This document shows positions 1 through 10,874 of a DNA stretch of 39,570 bases, piece by piece; positions within the stretch are counted from its first letter, which is position 1; every line of letters begins with the position of its first letter. Position numbers and translations under genes: made by a program. This DNA comes from Udeniomyces pyricola. Lineage: Eukaryota; Basidiomycota; Tremellomycetes; Cystofilobasidiales; Mrakiaceae. A model generated the notes under the pieces. That model was not told the DNA's origin and did not search any database. It saw nothing but the letters and a program-made list of their open reading frames with translations. Where the stretch lies: the NCBI GenBank assembly GCA_039545295.1, contig BCIK01000038.1:1-39570 (forward strand), given 5' to 3'.

Positions 1-486
1 GATGTGATCTCTGAGGCCGGTCGGTCATGGCGGCCATCGCTGGTCGACGAGGCGACGAGTGGGGGGGTGAAAGGGAAGAAAGAGAACAACGACTGTTCGA
101 CCGCGTTCTTATGCAAATCACGCTGGCGAAGCCGCTCACATCAAACGCTGACCCAAAATCAGGTGAGCTCGCCCGAAAGATGACGGGAAGGTGATTGTTA
201 GGGTCGTAGAATCCATGCCTAACAGCGAGGAGGGATGACTGAGCGACAGCTGGGGTAATCGATCAACGAGGGCATATTGGTGGGTTGTCGCGAACGAACA
301 GAGCGCGGCAAGGCGCGGTGACGCGAGATGTCTTGCGTGTTCAAGCGTGTCCAAGCGTGTCGCGGTGTCTTTTGGGTTCTGGCACGCGGAGAGAGAGGGC
401 TGTGCACTCAGACTGTTTTTATTTCTCTCTATATTACCTTGCCAGTAAAATCACATGCTACATCTGTGTGTCCATCGACCCAACCC
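1..486. other. Left-edge non-coding stretch
   Basis: No convincing gene is seen here. Short open frames occur in several frames, but none shows a recognisable motif or consistent splice signals. The stretch lies downstream of the methyltransferase stop codon at 487, so its right part is probably that gene's 3' untranslated region. The left part may belong to a gene outside the window. Confidence 0.5.
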
Positions 487-1464
487 CTACTTCTTCCACA
501 CGACGACCTTCCCAAACTCTCCACCGTCCCCTTCCCATCTCTTGACCCATCCCAAAGGTTCCAGCACGGCCTCATAAGCCTCTACGCTCACTGTCCAAGG
601 TGGGCCACCTTGACGTTCGTTCATCGGCCACACAAACGTCACCAGCACGGCGCTCGAAGCCGACAACAGCTCCGTGTACCGCTCAGCCCACGCTAATCGG
701 CGAGAAGGAGGGAGCGCACAGAAGAATGTGAGGTCCCAGGCAAAGACGAATCCAGGTGGAGAGGAGCTGTGATCGGAGGAGATATTGGGAAAGGTGAAGA
801 AGTCGAGGGCCTTGAAGGCAACTTGGGTGGTCAAGGTTGACTCGGATGCGGGAAGCGAAGCATACCACCTGCAGATCGGTCAAAGCAACGCATGTGGTCA
901 ATGAGCATTCCAGAAGATGATGACAACTACAAAATACTATAGTGAATCGAAGATCGCAAAGGATTACAGAACGCGAGATGACCAGTGATTGTGATTGAGG
1001 CACATCAATCAGCTTTCTTTCGATTCGTATTATTCGATCAGGTCCTAGTACTCACTTCTTCGCCTCTGAGATAGCGGTCTCGCTCAAGTCGACTCCCCAT
1101 ACTTCCTTGAGACCCAAAGAAGACTTGGCTAGAGCGGCAGCGTCATACCCCTGATGAGGCAACAAGGCACAAAGGCAAGATCAGTCCATGTCACATGAAT
1201 CCATAGCTAGCGGACTTACTCATATCCATCTCATCTTCTTCTCATTCTAGAAGTCAACTAACGCACTCTTCCGCATCCAGCCACAAGTCCTGTCCCACCT
1301 GGTTCCAATTGGTCAAACACTGGCTTAAGCTCCACCGGCGGGTTTCGAAGGAGTTCGATGAGGAACGCGTTGGCTTCGCCTTTATCCCAGGGAGTCTCGG
1401 CCGCTTGCCATAGCTTGTCCCATCCGGCCGGTCCGTGCTCGCTGATGATAGGTTGAATGGGCAT
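487..1464 (-). CDS. TPMT-family SAM-dependent thiol methyltransferase
   Basis: Predicted 224-aa methyltransferase of the thiopurine S-methyltransferase family; fungal members probably methylate thiols or bisulfide in the cytosol. Exons on the minus strand are 1464-1267, 1150-1056 and 868-487, with GTGCGT and GTGAGT donors; the codon phases close. The SAM-binding motif I spans the first junction: LVAGCGR joins GYDAAALA, followed by the acidic motif VWGVDLSETAI. The family feature GPAGWDKLW near the N-terminus and an FAWDLTFFCALPP segment in the last exon (the family's D.TF.cAl.P block) support the call. The start is the ATG at 1464; an upstream in-frame GTG at 1488 is ignored. Length fits the family (about 200-240 aa). 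The substrate is not determinable from sequence. Confidence 0.9.
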
Positions 1465-1999
1465 GGTCGAAGGGAACGGAGTGGTCACGTTATAGTCGAG
1501 AGAGAACCAAGTGGAGGATCGAGGTCAGATGCGCCCAGCTGCAGCAGCTGGCTGACGGGACTCGTGTACTCGTACTCTTCGGCTCAGTCCGAAACAGCAG
1601 TCTTGTAACCTGGTCTGGTAACCGCGACGTCATCGCGACCTCAGATCCCTCAGAGGTAAAACGATCTCGAGACATATGCAAATGGTGGTCGACCATACGA
1701 ATCGCATCACAAGCCAGTCTTGGCGCATGAAGAAGAAGAAAAAAAGAACAGGATCATGATCATGATCGGGGCGTATACAATCGTCAGAGCTGGCGTGAGT
1801 CGGACAGTCGAGTCGTAGCGAGAATCGAGGGGAAAAAAGAGACCAGTGTGGAAAGGAAATACTGCTTTGTAATGGACGAAACTCAAATAAGTCGAAGCAA
1901 GCGTGAATAGAAAAGCGAAATCGAGAAGACAAAGCGCAAAACAACAAGGGACAAAACAAAAAGAAAGGAAACTTTCAAGAGATAAAGAAATGATCTGAT
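1465..1999. other. Methyltransferase promoter and formin 3' UTR
   Basis: This gap separates the methyltransferase start (1464) from the formin stop codon (2000); both genes read leftward. It contains A-rich stretches on the plus strand around 1730-1990 (T-rich in the sense of transcription). No coding signal is visible. It should hold the formin 3' end and the methyltransferase promoter. Confidence 0.45.
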
Positions 2000-4900
2000 C
2001 TATCGTGGGTCTGTTGGTGGAACGAAGAGACTTCCAAGGCTCGCTCTCGTCCCTGTCCCTCTCCCACTCGTCCCTGACAAACGAACCGAAGCGGCTCCAC
2101 CTCGAACTGTCCCTCGAACACTGCCCTTGAGGCTACCCATTCCCATGTTGCCGTCGAAAAAGACGCGGCTGAGCGGCCTATCTTTGGGCGCATCGCTTCG
2201 CTCTCTATCTCTCCGTCGACCACCGTGCAAAGACCGAATGGCCTCGTCGAGTTCGCCTTGGACAACCTTGTCGGCTTGGCCCATGGGACCATGAGGCGGC
2301 GGTGGAGATAGGAGAGTTGTTGGAGGAACAAGATGACCGTTGGGGGGTGGGGGAGTTGTCGTGATGGTAAGCCCGTTTGGCTGGAAAGTTGAAGGTCTAA
2401 GAGCAGGATTCTGATGGTATATTGAGGAATCCAACATTAGTATCGTTTCCACCTAAGAGAAACAAGGTAAAAGTAACAAGTACCTTGGGCTTCTCAACAG
2501 TCATTGCACCCTTAGCGAGATGCTTGGTGACTTCCGCGGCAGCTTTCTGCAATACTCCAAGTGAGAAGGTGTCCAGAAGGGTCAGTTAAACCGAGTTATG
2601 ATATTGAATGTGCAAGTATCTCGTCACTCACTTGCAGGGATAGACTGAATGCCAGAACCATTCCGAAGAAATCCTCTGGCTTGGTTGCCTCCGGCCCGTC
2701 AGTCTGCTCGCCAAAGAAGGCAAGGAGATCCCTTAGCTCGACGGCTATGCTCTCACCCTTGGTCTTGATTTGGTCGACCGAGACAACCGCACTCGAGGCG
2801 AATGTCGACATAACGGGCACGAATCGATCTGAAGGCGGAGATTTGGTAAGGTTTTGAAGGATCTCAACCTCGGCTTGGACCTTCTCGAGACCTTTAGAGA
2901 TAGACGAAACCGAGTTCAGGACGGCAGTGAAGGAAACTATAACCAAGGCAAAGTGATGGACGCATTAGTTGATTTCTGTTAACGAGTGTGCGAAAATAGT
3001 GGGAGGGACTGACTCCGAGCGGCCGCTGGAAGGTGCGGGATCTCGTCAATGAAAAGGACTAGCGAGGGGCTCGATTTCATAAGCATCTTGGCGATAAAGT
3101 GTAACAGCGTCGGACAGTCTGGTGTCGGTTTGGCTGTTCGAGTCTCCTTGAGCTGTCGAACCGCGAAACAAGAGAGGAGTAATTTCATTGAGTATCCACT
3201 CCTTCAGAAGACAGACCTATCAGTGACGAAAATTACCTTAAGCAGTGCTTCCATTTCAAACCCGCTCGCTCCGCCTCGAAACGTCGAGCCATTAAGAGCG
3301 TTACCGACGGCAAGGACAACCTAAAACGAATTGAGACAAATAAAATGTTAGCGTCAACTCTTTGCTTTAAAATCGTGAGGAAGACATCAGCAGAAAGAGA
3401 CAGACAGCTCACCTGTAACACCTTTCGGAAGCGAATTGAGTCCCTGAGTTCGGCTGTCGCTCGAGAGACGGCTTGAAGATCAGGTACGACTTCGGCGATG
3501 TCCATCTCAAGTCGGCGTCGGAAAAGCATGCAGTCGAATCGTTCGACGAGCCGAGGGATAGTCATGATCTGCGCATGAAAAGAAGGAGCATCAAGACGTC
3601 GTTTCTTCTGCATCAGCATGCTAAAGAGACTGTGCTAGCCGTCTGGTTCTTTCTTCAAGGCCAACGAACCTCTTTGAAGTACTGATCGGGTTTAGCCAGC
3701 TTGGAGATGTCTCCAAACCCTGAGATTCGGTTGGCCTGTATGGACCGAGAAAATGAAAAAGAAAGTAAAAAGCAATTAGAAGACTCGCTCGGTAGGAACA
3801 TTCACTGTTTTGAACGAGGGATCAAGTCATACCTCATCAGCTGAAGGAAGCAGTTTGCTTAACGCCTTAAGATCGTCCAGTGTCAGAGTCTCATCGTCAA
3901 AGACGAGCACGGCCTGTTGGATTTTGGGGATGGGCAGCTTCAGCCGAGCAAGCATGATTCCGACGTTGTTTGACCGAGCTAAGATAAAGAGAAACCAATC
4001 AAACGCTAGTCAATCACCGCTGTATCTCCTTTTCGACACAGACACCTGAATCCAGAGATCAGGCTCACTGATATCCAACAATGTGACGGGCTGATTCTTC
4101 TTCGCCGCACTCGCCGCTGCTTTCAGCGGAGCGTTGCTCGTGGGAGCTCCCATGGTAAACGTCTCTTCCAATTCTGAGAGGTCGAGGGCGAATGTTTCCT
4201 TTGGAAGCGTCGACCAAATCGTCGTCTCAACCGTGTTAGCTTCCAACTTCTTCCAAAAGAACGGTTTGAGTTTCTTGGCTGTCGTCGGAGGAGGACCACC
4301 GTTACTGGGGCGAGACAAGGCTTTCAGCGGGGGTCGTTGAGAAGGATCGGCGTTGACTCCACCTCGAGCGCCGATAGCCGCGAGCAGGTTGGCTCGACCA
4401 GCAGCCGAAGGCCCTGAGGAGGAAGTGATACCTGATGAGGAATCAGAAGGCTCCGTTGAGCGAGAGTTGAGTGCGGTCATGAGTGCTAACCGAGGGGCAG
4501 ATGTGGGAGCCTTAGCATCCGCGGTGGAAACAGAGTCGGAGGCAGCAGAGGAGTCAGGTCGAAGGGAAATGGCAGCCATAAGAGCGGCTCGCGGATTCGA
4601 TGGTGGGACAGATGCTTCTCCAGGTGGTGGAGATAGTGATGAAGTAGTCTTGGGTCCGTCCCGAAGAGCGGCCATCAATGCCTGCCGGGGATCTGAAGAC
4701 CCAGTTGAGCTACTTGGGGAAGATAGTGGTTCGACTGTCGAGGGTTTCGACCTAAGAGCGGCCATCAAGGCAGATCGAGGATCCGAAGGAGGTGCCGTCG
4801 AGGACGTCTTGTGAGATGGGTCTTCATCTGTGAGTGGAGGCTTAGGCTTCCTGAGTGCAGCCATAAGAGCTGCTCTGGGATCTTCTGGAGCAGCTGCGTC

Positions 4901-7900
4901 GGGAGGCGGAGAAGCTGGCGGAGAGGAAGGCGTGGATGGTGCTCGGATCGAGGCAAGAAGAGCCTGTCTCGGATCAATCTGAGTGTGGTCGGATGCGGCT
5001 GGTGAGACGGGTAAATTGATGGTAGACGATGCCATCGAAGTCACGTCTTCGGCGATAGGCGAGGGCCTCCTGCTGACTAGCGAAGCCATCAAGGCAGCGC
5101 GTGGGTTGAATGGAGCAGGTGGGGTAGAGAAAGTGGAAAGGCCTTCGGTCGTGAAGGATGGAGTAATGTTGACAGTTGGGGCAATAGAATTGGCTGACAT
5201 TGATGTTGAAGGATGTTCCGACGGCGTCGGATGGACGGGCTTGGGTCGAACGACAGGAGGCGGAGGTGGAGCTACTCGAGTCTTGAAGTCCTTCTCGCTC
5301 CGAGGAGGAGCCGACGGCGGCGATGGGGTCCGGAGCTGATTGCCGCTTATCGACGAAGAATTGCTAGGCCGTCGAGCAGAGAGCTGTTTTTGCAACGAAT
5401 CGATTTCCTGTCGTAGAGCAATGATCTCATCCTCCTTTCGCGTCAGGCTCTCAATTGCCTGCGTAGCTAATGTTTGAGGATCAAGATCTCGGTTCTCTGG
5501 CTCGGAAGAGACTTGAGGCGCAGGAGTCGTCATGTTAAGTGCTTGCAGTCGAGAATGGACCGTCTCGAGGGCGAGCTTGAGGTGCTTGATGTCGGCCCGC
5601 TTCGCCTTGAGCTGAGCCTCGTTTTCGGCGTTCTAAATAGGCGAGATGAAAAGTCAGCAAAGTCATTTGTATCCATAGCTTTGCTCGATGAGGGTTCAAA
5701 GACATGGACTTACCAGGGTTCTTGCCTTTTGCACGTCCTCGACCAGACTATTAAACTTGGCACGGTCACGGTCCCGTTTCGCTTTCTCGTCCTGCAAAAG
5801 TCGCAAGAGCAAAAGCTTAGATTGTGGACTGGTGTGTTTATTTGGTGGGTGAGCAATCGAGACTGACCGATTCTCGAGGTTCGGCCGAGCCGGATTTACT
5901 GATGCGAGTGACTTCGGCTTGCAATCGGAGGACCTCCTTTTCTTTCAGTACCAGCCGTTGGATCAGGCCATGTGTGTTCGGAGTCTGTGAGAGACAGCCA
6001 ATACATCCAGACATATATTCAGTATGTACTCAGTACTTTTGTGAATATTCAGGCCTCAAAGGCAACAGATGGCCAACCTTTTCTTCCTTTTCGACCGACT
6101 TTGAGGGATCTTGAGGCTCGGGTGGAGGCTGTGTGGAGGATCGATTCATATGAGTGTCAGCCACAGAGTAAAGCCTGAGGCCAATCAGATGGAACGCGAA
6201 TGTCAGAAAATCTCACAAAGTTGATGGACACGCTGTTGGGCAACGATCTGAACGTATTGGCCTGTGCAAGCTGAGTTGAGAGCTCGTCCTTGAGTTTTGA
6301 CCGCTGTTCATATAAACGTGTGATAAGCGAGAGTACGTCTTGGCTCGGTAGAGATATGACCTGAAACGGAGTACTCACCTCGTCACTGAGCTCTTCGACT
6401 CGCATCCTTAACTCCTCGATCTCGTCCACGAATGCAGAGGGCATGGTCGGGCGTCCTTGCTCGTCAACGTCGAATCCTGCTTGTGGTCTGAAGCTTCCTG
6501 GCTCGGAGACGATTGGCTGTACAGATTGGAGGAAAAGGTGCATGAACGCCTTCCAGCCATCGTCGCTAAGTGGGAACAAGAGGTCATACATGAGTAACAG
6601 AATTGAGAATCAGGTAGCCCGGAGAGAGAGAGGAAGTATGGGGTCATACAGATTATCCAGCTGCGCAGCGTGCTCGACAAATTTATCGAGTATCGACATC
6701 AGATCCGACTTTAGATGGCTAGGAGGTTGAAAACGTTTTCGATCAGTCACGGTGCATCGTGACGCGTAGTAACAATCAATCAAAGACTCATCAAATGCTC
6801 ACTCATCTATATCCCTCTCCAGTATTTGGACGTAACGCTTCATCGTATCAACGAGAACTGGGTAGATATCCGAGTGATCTTGAGCCAGTTTTGCGAGTTG
6901 ACTGAGGGAATAGTCCAGACTATCATCGGATTGTCGGCCGAGGGTTTGGTGCCGAAGATCCTCTTGGTCCTCGTGCTTCTCTTCAACGTAAAGATCCAGC
7001 TGAGTAAGCAGCATATCTGGTGGGTTCATATAGCGAGTACCCTGAAGGACCAGCAAAGAGTCAGAAGGATGGTGTTCAACTGTAGCCCATGATTCGAGAG
7101 AATGAGCGATAGTGGAAGAGAAAAGCCTCAGGACAAACCACAATGACCTCGTTCAAGCCCCTCCTTGTAAACTCATCTCGCAGCATGACTCTCTCCTCGA
7201 GCTCACCCGGACTTGTGGTGATGGCATTGACCAGTGCAAACCCACTCGCTCTCCAAGCCCAGATCTGCTCGTCTTTCTCCTCATCGTCTCTACTACCCTC
7301 CAACCCCTCGCTGGTGAAGCCACCGCCTCCCTCATCGTCATTGACTTGAAGGTTGGCAACAAGCCATTCAAACCGGAACGTCTCCCCAAATGCGACTCGA
7401 AACTCGGAGAGTGCTGAAAGAACGATTTGGGAACCTCCCAGAACTGAGATGGCGGCAAGGACGTCGGCGACTTGACATCGCAGCTTCAGGAAGGACGAGT
7501 GAAGACAGAAAGCGATGTGGGTGATGAGAAGAAGTCGAGCGGTAACGGCTTGAAATCCCGGCTGTGAGAGAAACAAGTAAGAAGATGTTAGTTCTATTCG
7601 CATGTGTCCACGATTGAAGAGCAAAGGTATCACTACAGCCGTAGCTTACCTCGGTGTTTGAGACCACTCGTACAACCCGAACAGCTTCGAGCAGAACGGT
7701 ATCTCCGACCTCCCCCTTGCCTGCTTCATTTAGCCTCACGAACCTCCCGAGCAGTGTCTCGATCGCCTCGAGGCCATCTGCTTCAAGGAAGTCCATCATG
7801 ACCGAGACAGGAGCGGTTGACAGCTGAACGCGTAGGGCAAGGATTCGCTTGAGAAGTGGTGTGCTAGGTGATTTGCTATGAGTCGAGAGAGGCGCAAGAG

Positions 7901-10293
7901 GTGGGAAAAGGACAATCTTAGCTATTCAATCTGATGTCAGAGTTCTTATCTCAAGCTTTGACTCACGTGGAATTGATCTCTTCAATCGCAGCAGCAATCC
8001 CTGTTCCTTTATCCTTTGTCGCGACGTCGCTCCCCGACACTCCCTTGGATACGACAGTGGTCGAGGAACCACCCCACCAGCCCCATCCTCCAGTGTCCTG
8101 TTTGACAAGCGGTTTCGCCACAGAACTCGACTTGGGAACGTCTTCTTCTCCGGCGACACTTGTACTCGGACTTCCGGTGCCGGCTGGAGCAGCAACTATT
8201 TCCCCCCAACTACCAAGGCTAGCGACCGAGAACCGCTTCCAGCCTCCCCCCGTAGACTCGCCAGTCTTTTGAGGCTCGATGGCTGCCAAGGGAGTGGGCG
8301 ACGGTGTGGTCGAAGAGGGCACCGAGGGAGAGCTTGCGCCGATTGGTGCTTTGTACGAGATGGGAGGCCCACCGGTCGTATTCTTCCGGACGCGTCCGGG
8401 CGGCATCGCGGTTGAGTTTGCCCGTGAAAATGAACCCGACGTGGCGGCCGTCTTCTTGGATTGGGCAAGGAGGTATGCTCGCTGGGAGGGGGCAAGTCTC
8501 GCCATCTCTGCCCGCTTCGCGCCGTGAAGGTTGAGGTCGTCCATGAGCTGTTCAAACTCCAGGTCTTCGCCACTAGCAACTGTTCCTTCGTCGTCCCCGC
8601 TCCCATTACCACTACCATCACTGCCTCGACCTCCTTGTATCCCCAGCCCATCATGGGCGAGAAGTGGACTCGATTGCGCGATGGGCTCGGTAATGCTCAT
8701 CCGGTCGACGACCTTTTTGGTCGGTGGCGTGGTCGTGGTTCTTAGTGGATTACTGACCATCTTGGGCGAGGCCGTGGTGTGGGACATTGTTGGGGAAGAG
8801 AAGGTCGAGTAGATCGAGCCAAAGATCGAAGTCCGGATGGAAGGTGACGCATGGCTGGATGGTGCTGGTCCTACCGGCGCTTGTAATTTGGGGGTAGAGC
8901 TTGGGGTTGGCTTCTGCGGAGAGGATTGACGTGAGAAGGGATTAGCTGGTCGATCAAGCGACGCCGGGTCTGAGGGTGAAGCTCTGAGTGTCGAATCGTG
9001 GATTGTGTCGGTTTCTGAGGGAGGTCGAAGGTGGTGATTCGAAGCGGATGTGAGAGATGGATGTTTGGTCTTAGGTGTCGTGCGCAGAAGCCAAGTCTGG
9101 GGAATGCAGAAGCGATAGTTTGGGGAGGAACAGAAACTCGGTCCTGGAGACGGATGAAGGGACTGTCTGCTCAGAGGAGCCAGAAGAGTGTCGGGAGAGA
9201 CGATGTACGCTTCTGATCAGGGAATTGCATATTAGCAAGAACGAAAGTGGAGCAAGAAGCGTGCAAGGTGTTAGCTGTCCATACATAGCAGATCTCTCGC
9301 TATGTGCGTCATCCTCGATTCCTTCTGCCATGTACTCACCTTCTTCTCCCGCATCATTGGTCCAGACTTCCTCTAATGCGTACTCGACTTTCTCTCCTCC
9401 ACCCCACTTGTCTCTCCCTCGCCCCTTGGTCTCCCCTCCAATAGTGAGCCTTCGGATGAGCCCATGGCGGGAGCAGACATCTTCGATGACCGCCGCAGCA
9501 GTGGTCGATGGAGTACAGTAGAGAGCGAACGTCGAGTGGTCAGGTACAGTCGGCACATCAAGGAAGCGAATCTCGATCCGAGCGGTTGTTGGCGTGAGAG
9601 CTAGATAGGTAGGCAATTTCGAAGGAAAGGACGAAGAAAGAGGAAGAAGGTCTGGAAGCAGAGGATATAGCACAACATAAGTATCCAAAGAGAAAGCAGA
9701 GGGCAATTCAGGCGTCCAAGAAGACCCATGTTATGCGTAAGAGAGGGGGCGAGGAAAACGAATAGTTAGTGAATGAACGGGACGTGGCGGGTCGATAGCA
9801 AGTGACAACACGAGACAGTGACGATGATGATGTCGGATCGCTCGGACCCCGCACGCGTGGGGTTGTGGGGACGATAGTCGTGATGACGCGACAGTTGATC
9901 TCTGCCAGATACGTTGCATGAAATGTCGAACCTCCGTCGGATCACATGGTTGTCTCCACTCTTGTGCGGGGAAAACACGGCGAGCAAGTAGCAGGTGACG
10001 ACGATATGACGGACCGATGGTGGTTAGACGCGAGACTCACCATCCCAACTCTCTGGCCCACCGTCGGCATCCTCCTCACGACCTTCCCTCTCCTCCCAAG
10101 CCCTTAACCCCCAGAGATCCCATTCGTCGTCATCGCCAATGGCGGCAAGTTGTTCGCCTCGCGTCTCAGTAGGCCAGGCCGCCAAGCAAGCCTGGACAAC
10201 GTCCTCAACTGTCCTGGACGCGTCTTCGGTAAGGTTAAGGGTAAGGGAGCTTGGAGGTTCTGAAGGCAGAGAGATGAGTAGCGGTGTTGGCAT
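2000..10293 (-). CDS. Diaphanous-related formin, about 2068 aa, with WH2-like repeats
   Basis: Actin nucleator/elongator, probably an effector of Rho-type GTPases. Exons (minus): 10293-10041, 9651-9340, 9212-7967, 7863-7650, 7561-7142, 7041-6803, 6718-6650, 6565-6379, 6303-6217, 6128-6078, 5984-5868, 5791-5714, 5632-4069, 3978-3833, 3735-3670, 3568-3413, 3320-3237, 3152-3014, 2936-2632, 2546-2484, 2410-2000; the total is a multiple of three. Order along the protein: two ubiquitin/RA-like segments (about 1-180; the second has VIEDVCSRHGL and VEYALEEVW), GBD/FH3 (from about 408, FEQLMDDLN, to about 800), coiled coil (about 1000-1170), a short proline-rich FH1, eight PRxALMAAL repeats (about 1267-1515), FH2 (about 1540-1915; LKPFFWKKL, NVGIMLARLKL, LAVGNALNG) and a DAD (about 1980-2003; LDEAIRSLHGG before RRR). 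The exon 2 acceptor could instead be at 9600 (17 aa shorter), and the 7142 donor could be 7139. Confidence 0.92.
4361..5107 (-). repeat. Eight degenerate WH2-like repeats within the formin
   Basis: Within the large formin exon eight copies of a motif with consensus (D/N)PRxALMAALR recur about every 30-44 residues. Start residues are near 1267, 1311, 1342, 1375, 1405, 1437, 1471 and 1504 of the predicted protein. Examples are NPRAALMASL, DPRQALLASIR, DPRAALMAALR, DPRSALMAALR and GRANLLAAIGARGG. Linkers are rich in Ser, Pro and Thr. The helix resembles the N-terminal half of WH2 actin-binding motifs (R..LL..I..G). Only the last copy, with a downstream PPLKAL, approaches a full WH2 motif. Confidence 0.8.
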
Positions 10294-10874
10294 GCGGCAG
10301 CGTCTGGCAAGGCGAGAGTAGATGTGGGCAGGATAAAGAGCGAGCGAGGTGGCTGAAGGGGAAGCTGATGGTTAGGTGGGGAGGATCCAATCCCCTGAAC
10401 GAACGGGGCCATCGAGTGGAGGGAGAAAGGGGAGGGAGAAGGGAATAGGGGGTTCGTGCGGAGGTGATCGGTTTCAACGCTGGCCAGATGATCTTGCAGA
10501 AACAACACCGGAACTAGAAAAGACTTTGATGGATACTCGTCTTGCAAATTATCAGGCCTCAGGAATAATAACTATACCGTGGCAAGATCGATGCTCATTT
10601 ACTAGACATCAACCATCATTGAGTGAAGGGCGACGAGAAGAGGATCTGCAGATCAAGCTGAACATGTCGCTGCTGCGGATGCTCCTTCCTGACTCGACCG
10701 TAACAGCTTCAGCGTTCAAGTTTCGAAAGTATCGGCCAATGCTCATCGCGTTCCTTTGACCAAGATGAGCGTCTCTACATACAGATAGACATAGATATAT
10801 ACCGAGAGAGAGCATGATGCATACAGTTTACAAGATACAACGTCCCTTTCGTATCATCGTTCTCCCTCTCTTCC
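10294..10874. other. Formin upstream region and ABC1 kinase 3' UTR
   Basis: Intergenic stretch between the formin start codon and the ABC1-kinase stop codon (both leftward). It should hold the formin promoter and leader and the kinase 3' untranslated region. Open frames here lack recognisable motifs. Confidence 0.4.

Noticed and set aside
9340..10293. Separate small gene upstream of the formin
   Set aside because: Exons 1 and 2 join the GBD exon in phase through good GTGAGT donors and a GATCAG acceptor, so a formin N-terminus is the simpler reading, though the 389-nt first intron leaves some doubt.
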